In this document: piece after piece, positions 44,016-52,837 of the stretch
Position numbering within the stretch: the first letter of the stretch is position 1
How the letters are laid out: the number at the start of each line of letters is the position of its first letter
Assembly (NCBI RefSeq): GCF_007997215.1
Contig: NZ_VORW01000001.1
Location: 372,001-436,000, forward strand
Source of the DNA: Algoriphagus aquimarinus
Lineage (GTDB): Bacteria > Bacteroidota > Bacteroidia > Cytophagales > Cyclobacteriaceae
Length of the DNA stretch: 64,000 nucleotides
Reading direction: 5' to 3'
Made by a program: the position numbers and the translations under genes
The notes under the pieces: generated by a model
Told to the model about the DNA's origin: nothing
Database searches by the model: none
The model's input: the letters and a program-made list of their open reading frames with translations, nothing else

Positions 44016-45164
44016 ATGCATATCACTCGTGTTTTATTCGAAGTACTTCAAGCTAAAATAGACTATAACAAGGTTATTTTATTGCTTGGACCAAGACAAG
44101 TAGGTAAAACTACGCTTGTAAAAAAATTGGCGGAGAGTATTTCATCAAGCTTCCTTTATCTAAATGGGGATGAAGCTAGTGTTCAAAACTCACTTACTGA
44201 GACTAGTATTTCGTTTCTAAAGTCTTACTTAGGGCAAAGTAAGGTAGTTGTGCTAGATGAAGCTCAGCGCATCCCAAATATTGGCATTGCCCTAAAATTA
44301 ATCGTGGATAACTTTACTGATATCCAACTAATAGTTACAGGATCTTCTGCTTTAGAACTTTCAAATTCGATTAACGAACCTCTTACTGGCAGGAAATGGG
44401 AGTATAAAATGTACCCATTAAGCTGGATGGAAATAAATCATTCTTTGGGAATGCCAGAAGCTCTAGGGAGTTTGAATACCTATTTGGTTTTTGGAACCTA
44501 TCCAGAAGTTGTTACCCAAAAAGGCAATGAAATTCCTGTGTTAACTAATCTTGCAACCAGTTATCTGTATAAAGATTTACTGAATTTTCAGGGGATTCGA
44601 AAGCCTGAACTTTTAAACAAAATATTACAGGCATTGGCTTGGCAAGTAGGCTCAGAAGTTAGTTTCAATGAATTAAGCAGGACCGTTCAAGCGGATAAAG
44701 TTACTGTTTCAAACTATATAGACCTTCTGGAAAAGGCATTTATCATTAGAAAACTTAACCCTTTTTCAAGAAATCTTAGATCCGAAATCAGCTCAAGTAG
44801 AAAAATATATTTCATTGATAATGGGATAAGAAATGCAATCATAGGTAATTATGCTCCAGTTTCGAATCGAAGCGATATTGGAGCACTGTGGGAAAATTAC
44901 TTAATTTCTGAGAGACAAAAGCTTCTAGCATATCATGGATTCTATGGACAGACATATTTCTGGAGAACCTCTAGAGGTCAGGAAATAGACTATATCGAAG
45001 AAATTGATGGTAAGCTTTATCCATTTGAGTTTAAATGGAATCCAAAAGCAAAGGTGAAGTTCCCAGCAGCATTTCAGGAAACATATTCAGCTGAAAAACC
45101 CAGAATAATACATCGTGAGAATTATTGGGAATGGTTAAATTCATACTCATACACAAAAGCCTGA
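44016..45164 (+). CDS. AAA ATPase with DUF4143 domain
   Basis: 382 residues. N-terminal AAA_14 domain: Walker A LLGPRQVGKTTLVKKL, Walker B VVVLDEAQRIPNIG, sensor LIVTGSSALELSNS. The middle has a winged-helix-like segment (VSFNELSRTVQADKVTVSNY) and the end is DUF4143, a PD-(D/E)xK-like region with FWRTSRGQEIDYIEEIDGK and YPFEFKW. Function unknown; these proteins are numerous in Bacteroidota and have been proposed to act in DNA-related or conflict systems. Single gene with the long palindrome at its 5' end and its own terminator. Confidence 0.88.
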   Translation: MHITRVLFEVLQAKIDYNKVILLLGPRQVGKTTLVKKLAESISSSFLYLNGDEASVQNSLTETSISFLKSYLGQSKVVVLDEAQRIPNIGIALKLIVDNFTDIQLIVTGSSALELSNSINEPLTGRKWEYKMYPLSWMEINHSLGMPEALGSLNTYLVFGTYPEVVTQKGNEIPVLTNLATSYLYKDLLNFQGIRKPELLNKILQALAWQVGSEVSFNELSRTVQADKVTVSNYIDLLEKAFIIRKLNPFSRNLRSEISSSRKIYFIDNGIRNAIIGNYAPVSNRSDIGALWENYLISERQKLLAYHGFYGQTYFWRTSRGQEIDYIEEIDGKLYPFEFKWNPKAKVKFPAAFQETYSAEKPRIIHRENYWEWLNSYSYTKA

Positions 45165-45189
45165 AATCTTCGCAGATCTCAGGCTTTTT
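45155..45189. terminator. Bidirectional terminator between DUF4143 ATPase and acyl-CoA dehydrogenase
   Basis: 10-bp stem AAAAGCCTGA / TCAGGCTTTT extended by ATCT/AGAT around a TCGC loop. A and T runs on both sides let it serve both convergent genes. It overlaps the end of the ATPase gene. Confidence 0.85.
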
Positions 45190-45209
45190 GAATTTTCTGA
45201 AGTTGGAGA

Positions 45210-46352
45210 TTATTTCAATATCTCTCGAGCAATTACCATTTTTTGAATTTCAGACGTTCCTTCGCCAATGGTGCAAAGCTTGGAATCACGATAGAATTTC
45301 TCCACTGGATAATCCTTTGTAAATCCATATCCGCCAAAGATCTGAACCGCATCATTAGAAACGGAAACCGCTACTTCAGAGGAAAAATACTTGGCTTGAG
45401 CTCCTGCCAAAGTCACTTTTTCACCACGGTTTTTAAGATCAGCAGCTTTAAAAATTAACAAGCTTGAAGCCTCAACCTGAGTCGCCATATCTGCAAGCTT
45501 AAAGGAAATACCCTGAAAGGAACTGATAGGTTTGTTGAATTGCTGGCGTTCTTTCGAATATTCAATGGAAGCCTCCAAAGCTCCTTCGGCGATTCCTTGA
45601 CCTAGCGCTGCAATAGAAATTCTACCTCCATCCAATACTTTCATAGACTGGATAAAGCCATCGCCAACTTCACCTAAAACCTGACTTTCATGAATTTTAC
45701 AATCCGTGAAAATCATCTCTGCCGTTTCAGATGCGCGCATTCCTAGCTTATCCTCTTTTCTACCTCCTTCAAATCCTGGAGTACCACGTTCTACAATGAA
45801 TGCGGTCATACCATGTGAGTCCCCTATCTCTCCAGTTCGGGCGATCAGTACAGCCACATCACCAGAAACCCCATGTGTGATGAAATTTTTAGCTCCGTTG
45901 ATAATCCAATGATCACCTTCTTTTTTGGCTACTGTGCGCATATTTCCAGCATCCGAACCAGTATTCGGCTCCGTTAATCCCCAAGCTCCAAGCCACTCGC
46001 AGGTAGCGAGTTTAGGCAAATATTTCTTCTTCTGCTCCTCCGAGCCAAAAGCCATTATATGACCTGAACAAAGTGAATTGTGAGCAGCCATGGATAGACC
46101 CACAGAAGGATCTAATTTGGATAGCTCTACAATTGCGGTGACATACTCTGTATAACCAAATCCGGAGCCACCATATTCTGTAGGAATAAGAACTCCCATA
46201 AGGCCTAATTCGCCGAGTTTCTTGAATACTTCCAATGGAAAAAACTGCTTGTCATCCCAGTCTTTTCTAAACGGTGTAATCTCCTTGGCGCCAAAATCAC
46301 GAATCATCTGAGCGATCATCCGTTGATTTTCATTTTGGTTGAAATTTAGCAT
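45210..46352 (-). CDS. Acyl-CoA dehydrogenase (short/branched-chain type)
   Basis: 380 residues, the normal length. WGLTEPNTGSDAGNMRT (flavin and substrate binding), DKLGMRASETAEMIFTDCKI, QIFGGYGFTKDYPVEKFYRD and the catalytic Glu in CTIGEGTSEIQKMVIAR are present, the last being the position used by short-chain enzymes. Oxidises acyl-CoA to enoyl-CoA with ETF as acceptor. Monocistronic here; substrate chain length not settled. Confidence 0.92.
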   Translation of the reverse strand: MLNFNQNENQRMIAQMIRDFGAKEITPFRKDWDDKQFFPLEVFKKLGELGLMGVLIPTEYGGSGFGYTEYVTAIVELSKLDPSVGLSMAAHNSLCSGHIMAFGSEEQKKKYLPKLATCEWLGAWGLTEPNTGSDAGNMRTVAKKEGDHWIINGAKNFITHGVSGDVAVLIARTGEIGDSHGMTAFIVERGTPGFEGGRKEDKLGMRASETAEMIFTDCKIHESQVLGEVGDGFIQSMKVLDGGRISIAALGQGIAEGALEASIEYSKERQQFNKPISSFQGISFKLADMATQVEASSLLIFKAADLKNRGEKVTLAGAQAKYFSSEVAVSVSNDAVQIFGGYGFTKDYPVEKFYRDSKLCTIGEGTSEIQKMVIAREILK

Positions 46353-46596
46353 TTCTATGTTATTTGGGTTTATTTCCTTCTACTTCTATAAGAACCCTAA
46401 GATTCAGAAATAGTTTGGATTCAACAAATCCTAGAATTCCATAGCAAATTTTATATTTAACTCTTTCTCATTCATATATATAGGCATTCGGAGAAATAAT
46501 CTTTGTATTCTTGCTCACTTTATATTTTCAACCACTTTTAATAGCACCTTGCGAGAGAAATATTTTTTGATTTATTTCCCATCAAATCAATTGTTT

Positions 46597-48537
46597 ATGC
46601 ATTCTTTTTGCCGTTTCTCAGGTATTTGTCTCTTCTTTTTATGTACACAAATGCTTTTTGCACAGACCAGCTCCGAACTGCTCGATAGTCTTAAAACTGA
46701 ACTTTCCAAAGCCTCCACAGCCAAGGCTCGTTCCCTTATTCTTTCAGAACTGACGTGGTATTATGTTCCAGTTTCTCAGGATACAGCTATACTGTATGGA
46801 AAGGAAAATATTGAAATAGCCAAATCACTTGACGATCCAGCTATGTTGGGCCAGGCATATAGCGACTTGGGGTATGCCTATATGGAAAAGGGTGAGCTAA
46901 TAGAAGCAAGAAAAAACTACCAAGAGGCACTAATTTTAAGATATCAAACTGGAGATTCAACCAAAATCTACGGCACTATAACAAACCTTGGCTCAGTCTA
47001 TCAGCGGGATTTTCAATCCGATTCCGCGATGGCAAACTACCTCAAGGCACTCAATTTTTTTGAACGCTCAGGCAATGACCGCAATGCTGATTTCATAAGA
47101 AATAACATAGGGGTGATTCATTTGGAAATGAGGAATTATCCAAAAGCTTTGGAAATACTGCAGGAGGTCGCAGAATACAGAAAGGCTCAGGATGATGAAT
47201 ACAACTTGGCTCTTACCCTGATCAATATTGGCAACATTTATAAAAACCTCAAAGAATTCGAAAACGCAGAAAAAACCTATTTGGATGCCCTTCGGATTTT
47301 TCAGGAAGAAGAGGACGACTACAATTCTTCGACTACCTATAATAATCTTGCTACGCTATACAATGCGCAAGGTAAAAGTGAACTCGCTATTTCAATTGCT
47401 GAAAAGGGGCTTCTACTCGCAGATAAGGTGGGTGCTGATTATGATTATGCTCTTGTGGAGTCGAACCTCGCTAAATCATATCATGACCTGAAGGATTATC
47501 CAAAATCCAGAGAATATTACTTAAGTGCCATAACCCACTTCAAAGCTCAAAATGCCGAAAATGACCTGGCATCGATGTACTTATTGATGTCTCCAGTCTA
47601 TGCAGCACTGGGAATGCCTGACAGCTCAGCTTACTACACAGAAGCCTATTCTGATTTGAACAAGAAGTTGACTGAGCAGGAAATCCAGCAACTCACCTCT
47701 GATCTGGAGGCTCGTTACCAATCTGAGCAAAAGGATGCTGCCATCTCCCGTCAACAGCTCGAGCTTCGAAATAAGAATTTTCAGCTCTATGGTTCTCTGG
47801 TTCTAGCTCTAGTTTTGGGTGTCGTAGGATATTTGCTTTACAGCCAGCAAAAGCTAAAAAACCGCCAACTTAAACAAGCAGGAAAGTTAAAAGTAGCTTT
47901 GGGACAAATAGAAACTCAGAATAAACTGCAGGAGCAACGCATGCTTATTTCACGAGACCTTCATGACAATATCGGGGCTCAACTCACTTTTATCATCTCA
48001 GCGATAGAAAACCTCAAATATTTTGATCCGATCAAGGACACACTCACACATCGATATGATTCCATCGCGAATTTCACGAAGCAAACCATAACAGAGCTTC
48101 GGGACACGATCTGGGCAATGAACTCCGGGCATATCACATGGGAGCAACTCTCAGCTAGAATTTCGGATTACCTACAGCGAGCCGGAATTTCTACGCTTGG
48201 TATCAACTTTGAATTTGAAGTGGATAAAAGCTTGGATCCAAACTTCCACCTGGTCTCATCCGAGGGGATCCAAATCTATAGAATAGTGCAAGAAGCAATT
48301 CAAAATTCGCTCAAATATGCCTATCCAAGTCAGATACTCGTAAGCGTCTCACAAGTTGATAACCTTCTCCAAATCACCATAAAAGATGATGGAACTGGAT
48401 TTGACGAGTCAGAAATCAAAGCTGGAAATGGATTGTACAATATGCGTAAACGTGCTGAAGAACTTGGCGGAAAACTAGAGGTACTATCTCAAGCGGGGAA
48501 AGGCACTACAGTAACACTTTTAATGCCGAAGAAATAA
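46597..48537 (+). CDS. TPR sensor histidine kinase (HisKA_3/LytS-NarX type)
   Basis: 646 residues from the ATG at 46597, which starts a signal peptide ending near LFAQ; a TTG at 46549 is also in frame. About eight TPR repeats (residues 60-370, for example GQAYSDLGYAYMEKGELIEA), a coiled coil, one membrane helix (FQLYGSLVLALVLGVVGYLL) and a kinase core: H-box ISRDLHDNIGAQLTFIISA, N-box RIVQEAIQNSLKYAY, and GNGLYNMRKRAEELGGKL. The TPR domain is probably periplasmic. No response regulator gene lies beside it. Confidence 0.9.
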   Translation: MHSFCRFSGICLFFLCTQMLFAQTSSELLDSLKTELSKASTAKARSLILSELTWYYVPVSQDTAILYGKENIEIAKSLDDPAMLGQAYSDLGYAYMEKGELIEARKNYQEALILRYQTGDSTKIYGTITNLGSVYQRDFQSDSAMANYLKALNFFERSGNDRNADFIRNNIGVIHLEMRNYPKALEILQEVAEYRKAQDDEYNLALTLINIGNIYKNLKEFENAEKTYLDALRIFQEEEDDYNSSTTYNNLATLYNAQGKSELAISIAEKGLLLADKVGADYDYALVESNLAKSYHDLKDYPKSREYYLSAITHFKAQNAENDLASMYLLMSPVYAALGMPDSSAYYTEAYSDLNKKLTEQEIQQLTSDLEARYQSEQKDAAISRQQLELRNKNFQLYGSLVLALVLGVVGYLLYSQQKLKNRQLKQAGKLKVALGQIETQNKLQEQRMLISRDLHDNIGAQLTFIISAIENLKYFDPIKDTLTHRYDSIANFTKQTITELRDTIWAMNSGHITWEQLSARISDYLQRAGISTLGINFEFEVDKSLDPNFHLVSSEGIQIYRIVQEAIQNSLKYAYPSQILVSVSQVDNLLQITIKDDGTGFDESEIKAGNGLYNMRKRAEELGGKLEVLSQAGKGTTVTLLMPKK

Positions 48538-48649
48538 CTCGATCGGTGAATAAGTAGTGGCTATGAAGGAGGTCAAATAGTCCATTTGCCGTATTATCTC
48601 AGCCTATTAGATTACCTAGTTTTGAAAAGCTTCACCTTTTCATCTTTTA

Positions 48650-48937
48650 ATGGTTCTATCCATTTTTGAAAATCACTTACTAGGCATTTTAGCGCTATTG
48701 GTTTTAGGCAGTATTGCACTGCTTCATTACCTATTGTTTCGGGAATATATTCGCCAAGATAGGATTCAAGTTAGACGTCTGCGCGAAATGGAGGGCTTGG
48801 TTCAAACCGAGATAAAACGCTCCCAAGGACTAAGCAATCAAGTCGGGGAGCTCTCCCAAATCAAAGAAAAAACTCAAGAACAATTAGAGATGATCAAACT
48901 CCAAGTGGAGGCGGTGAAGAAGTTTGAAAATCAGTAG
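48650..48937 (+). CDS. Small membrane-anchored coiled-coil protein, unknown
   Basis: 95 residues: one N-terminal membrane helix (LLGILALLVLGSIALLHYLL), a basic stretch, then a coiled coil with heptad-like spacing to the end. Not recognised. 112 bp downstream of the histidine kinase and followed by a terminator, so it could be co-transcribed with it. Confidence 0.6.
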   Translation: MVLSIFENHLLGILALLVLGSIALLHYLLFREYIRQDRIQVRRLREMEGLVQTEIKRSQGLSNQVGELSQIKEKTQEQLEMIKLQVEAVKKFENQ

Positions 48938-48940
48938 ACA

Positions 48941-48984
48941 AAAAAAGCCCCGAATCTCTCAATAAACAGGAATTCGGGGCTTTT
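48941..48984. terminator. Bidirectional terminator
   Basis: Stem AAAAGCCCCGAAT / ATTCGGGGCTTTT with an 18-nt loop between the coiled-coil gene and the convergent unknown gene, flanked by A and T runs. Confidence 0.88.
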
Positions 48985-48988
48985 GGTA

Positions 48989-49981
48989 TTATTCGAATTT
49001 CAATTTAGCATTGCTTACTATATGCGAAATAATCTCTTCAATTACTTTTTCCATTAGTTCCTCGACTGGATGAAATGGTGTTCCGTCAAAATACTTAGCC
49101 GTGGTACCTGGGCCATCAGGGGAGCCATGATCTGCATCTATGGAATCTCTCCATTTATCTGCATGACGCTGCCACTCCTCTTGATCCACTACGGACGGCT
49201 CAGTGAACCAAACGTTCCAGGTAAGGATATTTCCTGATTGTAACATATTCCCAGCTCCTAAATTAAAAAGTTTCATGACGAGCTGGTTAAAATAATCCAC
49301 ATCAGAATTCCCTGTTGAGTTGATCTGACCTATCTCTACTTCCACATTTGATACTGTCCAAGCCACATCGCTATGGTCAGCAAATTTTGGACTTTCAAAA
49401 CTTTGGGTGACACCTTTGCGAAGAGGGAAATCCTTTTGATTTGGGTTGCCCGGATCATACGTGTTGACTATAATGGCATTTGCCTTATTGAAAGGAAAAG
49501 GCAACCCGCTATCTTTAAACATCTTCCAGAGTAGTTTTACAAAGGGTTTTTGTGTAGCACTTGGACTAAACCAGATTTTTCCTACTACGGACATGTCAGC
49601 AGCCATTTCTCTGGTGTCTTCATTTGCCCATCCCCGTTGGCCGGTTACTGTTACTTCCACATTTAAGCAACCGATATCATTTATCCAGAGTCCCTGCTGT
49701 GGACAAATGATCGAATAAACCCGTCCTTCATCATTATAACCAAGACGGGAAATGTCTGGAGCAAACATTTGAAAACATCGCTTGGGATCCGTCATTCCTT
49801 TTTGAGTTTCCCAACTGAATTCAGGCCATAATACATCTTGCTGCCGTTGAAGTTTGTCGATGTTGTCCATATTGCCCAGCAATGGAAGAGAGGAGAGATC
49901 TGGGTCTGGATAAGAAAAAGCTTTATTTGTTCCTTCGAATCCGCCTTTCCAATCGTTGTTTGAATTTTGAGTAGTTGACAT
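48989..49981 (-). CDS. Unrecognised cytoplasmic protein downstream of myo-inositol oxygenase
   Basis: 330 residues from the ATG at 49981. No signal peptide or membrane helix. I do not recognise the family. It is rich in Trp and Pro motifs such as RVYSIICPQQGLWINDIGCL, TVTGQRGWANEDTREMAAD and GNILTWNVWFTEPSVVDQEE. It lies 222 bp downstream of the inositol oxygenase gene on the same strand, separated by a highly structured intergenic region, so a link to inositol use is possible but unproven. Confidence 0.7.
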   Translation of the reverse strand: MSTTQNSNNDWKGGFEGTNKAFSYPDPDLSSLPLLGNMDNIDKLQRQQDVLWPEFSWETQKGMTDPKRCFQMFAPDISRLGYNDEGRVYSIICPQQGLWINDIGCLNVEVTVTGQRGWANEDTREMAADMSVVGKIWFSPSATQKPFVKLLWKMFKDSGLPFPFNKANAIIVNTYDPGNPNQKDFPLRKGVTQSFESPKFADHSDVAWTVSNVEVEIGQINSTGNSDVDYFNQLVMKLFNLGAGNMLQSGNILTWNVWFTEPSVVDQEEWQRHADKWRDSIDADHGSPDGPGTTAKYFDGTPFHPVEELMEKVIEEIISHIVSNAKLKFE

Positions 49982-50020
49982 AAAAATTAAAAATTTGTGT
50001 GAATTGATTAATAAAATTAA

Positions 50021-50160
50021 TCGCATGCTCCAAGCTCAAAAACTAGATTAGAATGACTCCCTTCTGGAAGTCTTTGTTTCGCATATATCAGGCATTGAAT
50101 ATAAATGCCATTCAAAAATTCGAGCTTCGAATGCGACTAAAAACTTCCTGAAGGTATTAA
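50021..50160. repeat. Structured intergenic element (nested inverted repeats)
   Basis: Outer arms TCGCATGCTCCAAGCTC (50021-50037) and GAGCTTCGAATGCGA (50122-50136) pair imperfectly. Inside lie GGCATT (50091-50096) / AATGCC (50104-50109) and a GACTCC..GGAAGTC hairpin (50055-50072). A further palindrome, ACTTCCTGAAGG, follows outside the arms. This could be a three-way-junction leader RNA of the 49981 gene or a small mobile repeat. Confidence 0.5.
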
Positions 50161-50203
50161 ATTTTATCGAAAAATAAGTGGTAACTAGTTAGAAAAGTGA
50201 GGA

Positions 50204-51022
50204 TTACCAATTAATTGGCCCTTTTCCCAAGTACTTCTCAGCAATCGGTAAATAATAACCCTTCACATCATCCAAATCATAGATTTTTGGAGACTTGGTA
50301 TACAGGTCATATTGATTGAAATCCAAAATCCATTCCTTGTATTGTGCGTCTTGGGGAGCTTCAAACTGTGAATAACTTCCACCATTGTGCCAAGGATAAA
50401 AAGAGTGATAGCGTACCATCACCATTCCCGCTTCTGGAATCGTATTTTCAGAATGATTTTTCAAGACTTGGTAGAAATACTCATCATGTCCCCAAGCTAG
50501 TTGCAAATTGTCCAGTCCACAGCCTTTTTCATAAACTCCCAACTCTGTATTATATCGAGGATCTTTCATGTCAGGATTCAGCTCATTGAACTCGGAGTAA
50601 ACGCAGGTATCAGGGAGTTTTGCCCCTACGACAAACACATCACCGACTAATCCCCATTGCTCGTCTTGGCTCGTGCCATCTTCATCAGATCCCCAGAGAT
50701 ACATCACTTTTCCCAAATCATGGATCAAGCCGACCAACTGCATCCAGTCAGGGCGATTGTCAGCACGTAACGCTTCAGCAGATTGGATCAGATGCTGCAC
50801 ATTTGGCAAATCAAGATCAGGATCACTCACATCGATTAGCGCGTTGAGCTTTTCCATCGCATCCCAAAGACTCATCGGCTTGTCAAACGTGAGGTATTTA
50901 GCCTTCATCTCCTGCACATAATCATAAGTTTGATACAGGCGCATTTTTCTGTAATGCTCCTTCACGGCAGCCTTAATGTCGACGTGATTATAATTTCTGA
51001 ATTCCTTTTCTGTAGTCTCCAT
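50204..51022 (-). CDS. Inositol oxygenase (MIOX)
   Basis: 272 residues, typical MIOX length. The diiron site motifs are visible: VGLIHDLGKVMYLWG (His-Asp), AWGHDEYFYQVLKNH, MVMVRYHSFYPWHNGGSYSQ and DFNQYDLYTKSP. N-terminal RNYNHVDIKAAVKEHYRKMR also matches. Converts myo-inositol with O2 to D-glucuronate. Only 4 bp after a sodium symporter gene, which probably brings in the inositol. Best known from eukaryotes but present in some Bacteroidota. Confidence 0.92.
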   Translation of the reverse strand: METTEKEFRNYNHVDIKAAVKEHYRKMRLYQTYDYVQEMKAKYLTFDKPMSLWDAMEKLNALIDVSDPDLDLPNVQHLIQSAEALRADNRPDWMQLVGLIHDLGKVMYLWGSDEDGTSQDEQWGLVGDVFVVGAKLPDTCVYSEFNELNPDMKDPRYNTELGVYEKGCGLDNLQLAWGHDEYFYQVLKNHSENTIPEAGMVMVRYHSFYPWHNGGSYSQFEAPQDAQYKEWILDFNQYDLYTKSPKIYDLDDVKGYYLPIAEKYLGKGPINW

Positions 51023-51026
51023 AGTA

Positions 51027-52631
51027 TTAAGCGATTGTACCTAAAATTACATAAATAATTACTGTGATTGCAATCAAAACCCAGCCCAAAGTTTTGGCAT
51101 GTTTCCAAGGGACAATACTCAACTTACCTGAATCTTCCATTACAAATGGGATTGCTACTGGATATTTTGCTGACACCAGATGCATCACGATCAGATTGAG
51201 GATAAATTCGATGCCCCAAATGTGAACAAAATGGATGTTGACTTTCAGCACCAAATCCATAAGAATGTAGAAAGCTAATCCGAAAATCAATCCTGCTTTG
51301 GCACCTGCGGCAGATACTTTTGGGAAAAAGAATCCAGCAATGATCACCGTTGCCATAGGGATAAAGAAGATCCCGTTGAGCTGCTGCAAAAGCTGATAAA
51401 GTCCCGCTGGCGCATTTGCAACAAATGGCGCAACCAGTATAGAGACGATCGCCAAAATAGCTGAAACCCACTTTCCTACTCGAACGAGCTGAACTTCTTT
51501 AGCTGCTTTCTTGATATAGACTTTGAAAATATCCAGACTGAAAATCGTTGCCGCACTATTCAGAGCACTATTGAACGTGCTCAAAATCGCTCCCATAATT
51601 ACAGCTACAAAGAATCCTGTCATCCATGACGGAAGTACACGCTTGACCAATTCTGGATATACACTGTCCTGAGAATCAAAAAGCGTATCACCGAAATAGT
51701 AAAAACCGATAATCCCTGGAAGGACAATCACTAATGGAATCAGGATTTTCAAAATCCCTGTGAACAATAATCCCTTTTGAGCTTCTTTTAAACTCACCGC
51801 TCCAAGTGCTCGCTGAACGATGGATTGGTGCATAGTCCAGAAGTACAATTGGTTAATGATCAAGCCTGTGAAGAGCACTTCAAAAGGTAAAATAGAATCT
51901 CTCGATCCAGGACCAATCGAAGGTTCCTTACTGATCACATTGAATTTCTCTGGTGCATTGTTAAACACCTTCACTAAGCCATCGATCACATTCCCATCTC
52001 CGATATCCCAAAGCGCAAAAATGGGAACCAACAATCCCGCAATCAGCAATCCAAAACCATTAATGGTGTCTGTATAAGCGACCATTTTCAGCCCTCCAAA
52101 AATAGCGTAAACAGCTCCGATTACGCCCACCACGACGACCGTGAGCCAAATTCCTTCTGACTGTGTAATCCCTAGCGTTTCAGAAATCCCGAAGATAGAT
52201 TCAATATTTATCGCACCAGTATAAAGCACAATAGGCAAAAGTGTCACCACAAATGAGATGATAAGTAGCAGGGAAATCAGGGCCTGTGTCATTTTATCAA
52301 ACCTTTTCTCCAAAAACTCAGGAATGGTAGTGAGTCCCATTCTCAGGTATTTTGGGATAAAATACAATGCTCCGATCACTAGCGCGATAGCTGAGGTAAC
52401 TTCCCAAGCGATTATAATCGCTCCGTTTTTATAAGCCGAACCGTTCATACCCACGAGGTGCTCAGTGGAAATATTGGTCAGCAGCATAGATCCGGCGATG
52501 ACCACGCCTGTCAAGCTGCGACCTCCTAGGAAATATCCGTCTTGGGTTTGAAGGTTTTGTTTGCGAAGCATCCACGTAGAATAGATCGCTACAAAGCCCG
52601 TGAAAGCTAAGAAACTGAAAAGTGTAAGCAA
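51027..52631 (-). CDS. Sodium/solute symporter (SSS family, SGLT-like)
   Basis: 534 residues with about 14 membrane helices. Family landmarks: GYFLGGRSLTGVVIAGSMLL, NISTEHLVGMNGSAY, YAIFGGLKMVAYTDTINGFG, VQRALGAVSLKEAQKGLLFT and AVIMGAILSTFNSALNSAAT. SGLT/SMIT relatives carry sugars and myo-inositol with Na+. The direct link to inositol oxygenase (4 bp apart) makes myo-inositol the likely substrate. First gene of that unit. Confidence 0.88.
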   Translation of the reverse strand: MLTLFSFLAFTGFVAIYSTWMLRKQNLQTQDGYFLGGRSLTGVVIAGSMLLTNISTEHLVGMNGSAYKNGAIIIAWEVTSAIALVIGALYFIPKYLRMGLTTIPEFLEKRFDKMTQALISLLLIISFVVTLLPIVLYTGAINIESIFGISETLGITQSEGIWLTVVVVGVIGAVYAIFGGLKMVAYTDTINGFGLLIAGLLVPIFALWDIGDGNVIDGLVKVFNNAPEKFNVISKEPSIGPGSRDSILPFEVLFTGLIINQLYFWTMHQSIVQRALGAVSLKEAQKGLLFTGILKILIPLVIVLPGIIGFYYFGDTLFDSQDSVYPELVKRVLPSWMTGFFVAVIMGAILSTFNSALNSAATIFSLDIFKVYIKKAAKEVQLVRVGKWVSAILAIVSILVAPFVANAPAGLYQLLQQLNGIFFIPMATVIIAGFFFPKVSAAGAKAGLIFGLAFYILMDLVLKVNIHFVHIWGIEFILNLIVMHLVSAKYPVAIPFVMEDSGKLSIVPWKHAKTLGWVLIAITVIIYVILGTIA

Positions 52632-52837
52632 TTATTTTGGGTTAAGTGGGATTATCGAAATTGTATTCTGGAAAAATAGGAAATTAGAATTGCTGTGGCA
52701 ATAAAAGATTAAGCTTACAGCAGCATTCTTCTTTGTGTGATTCAAATCGTAAACTACAGACTACAGAAATTTCCTTAATTTCCCTTTTGAATTCCTATTA
52801 GAGAATTTCAATTGCTACCAGCTAACCAATTTTAACT

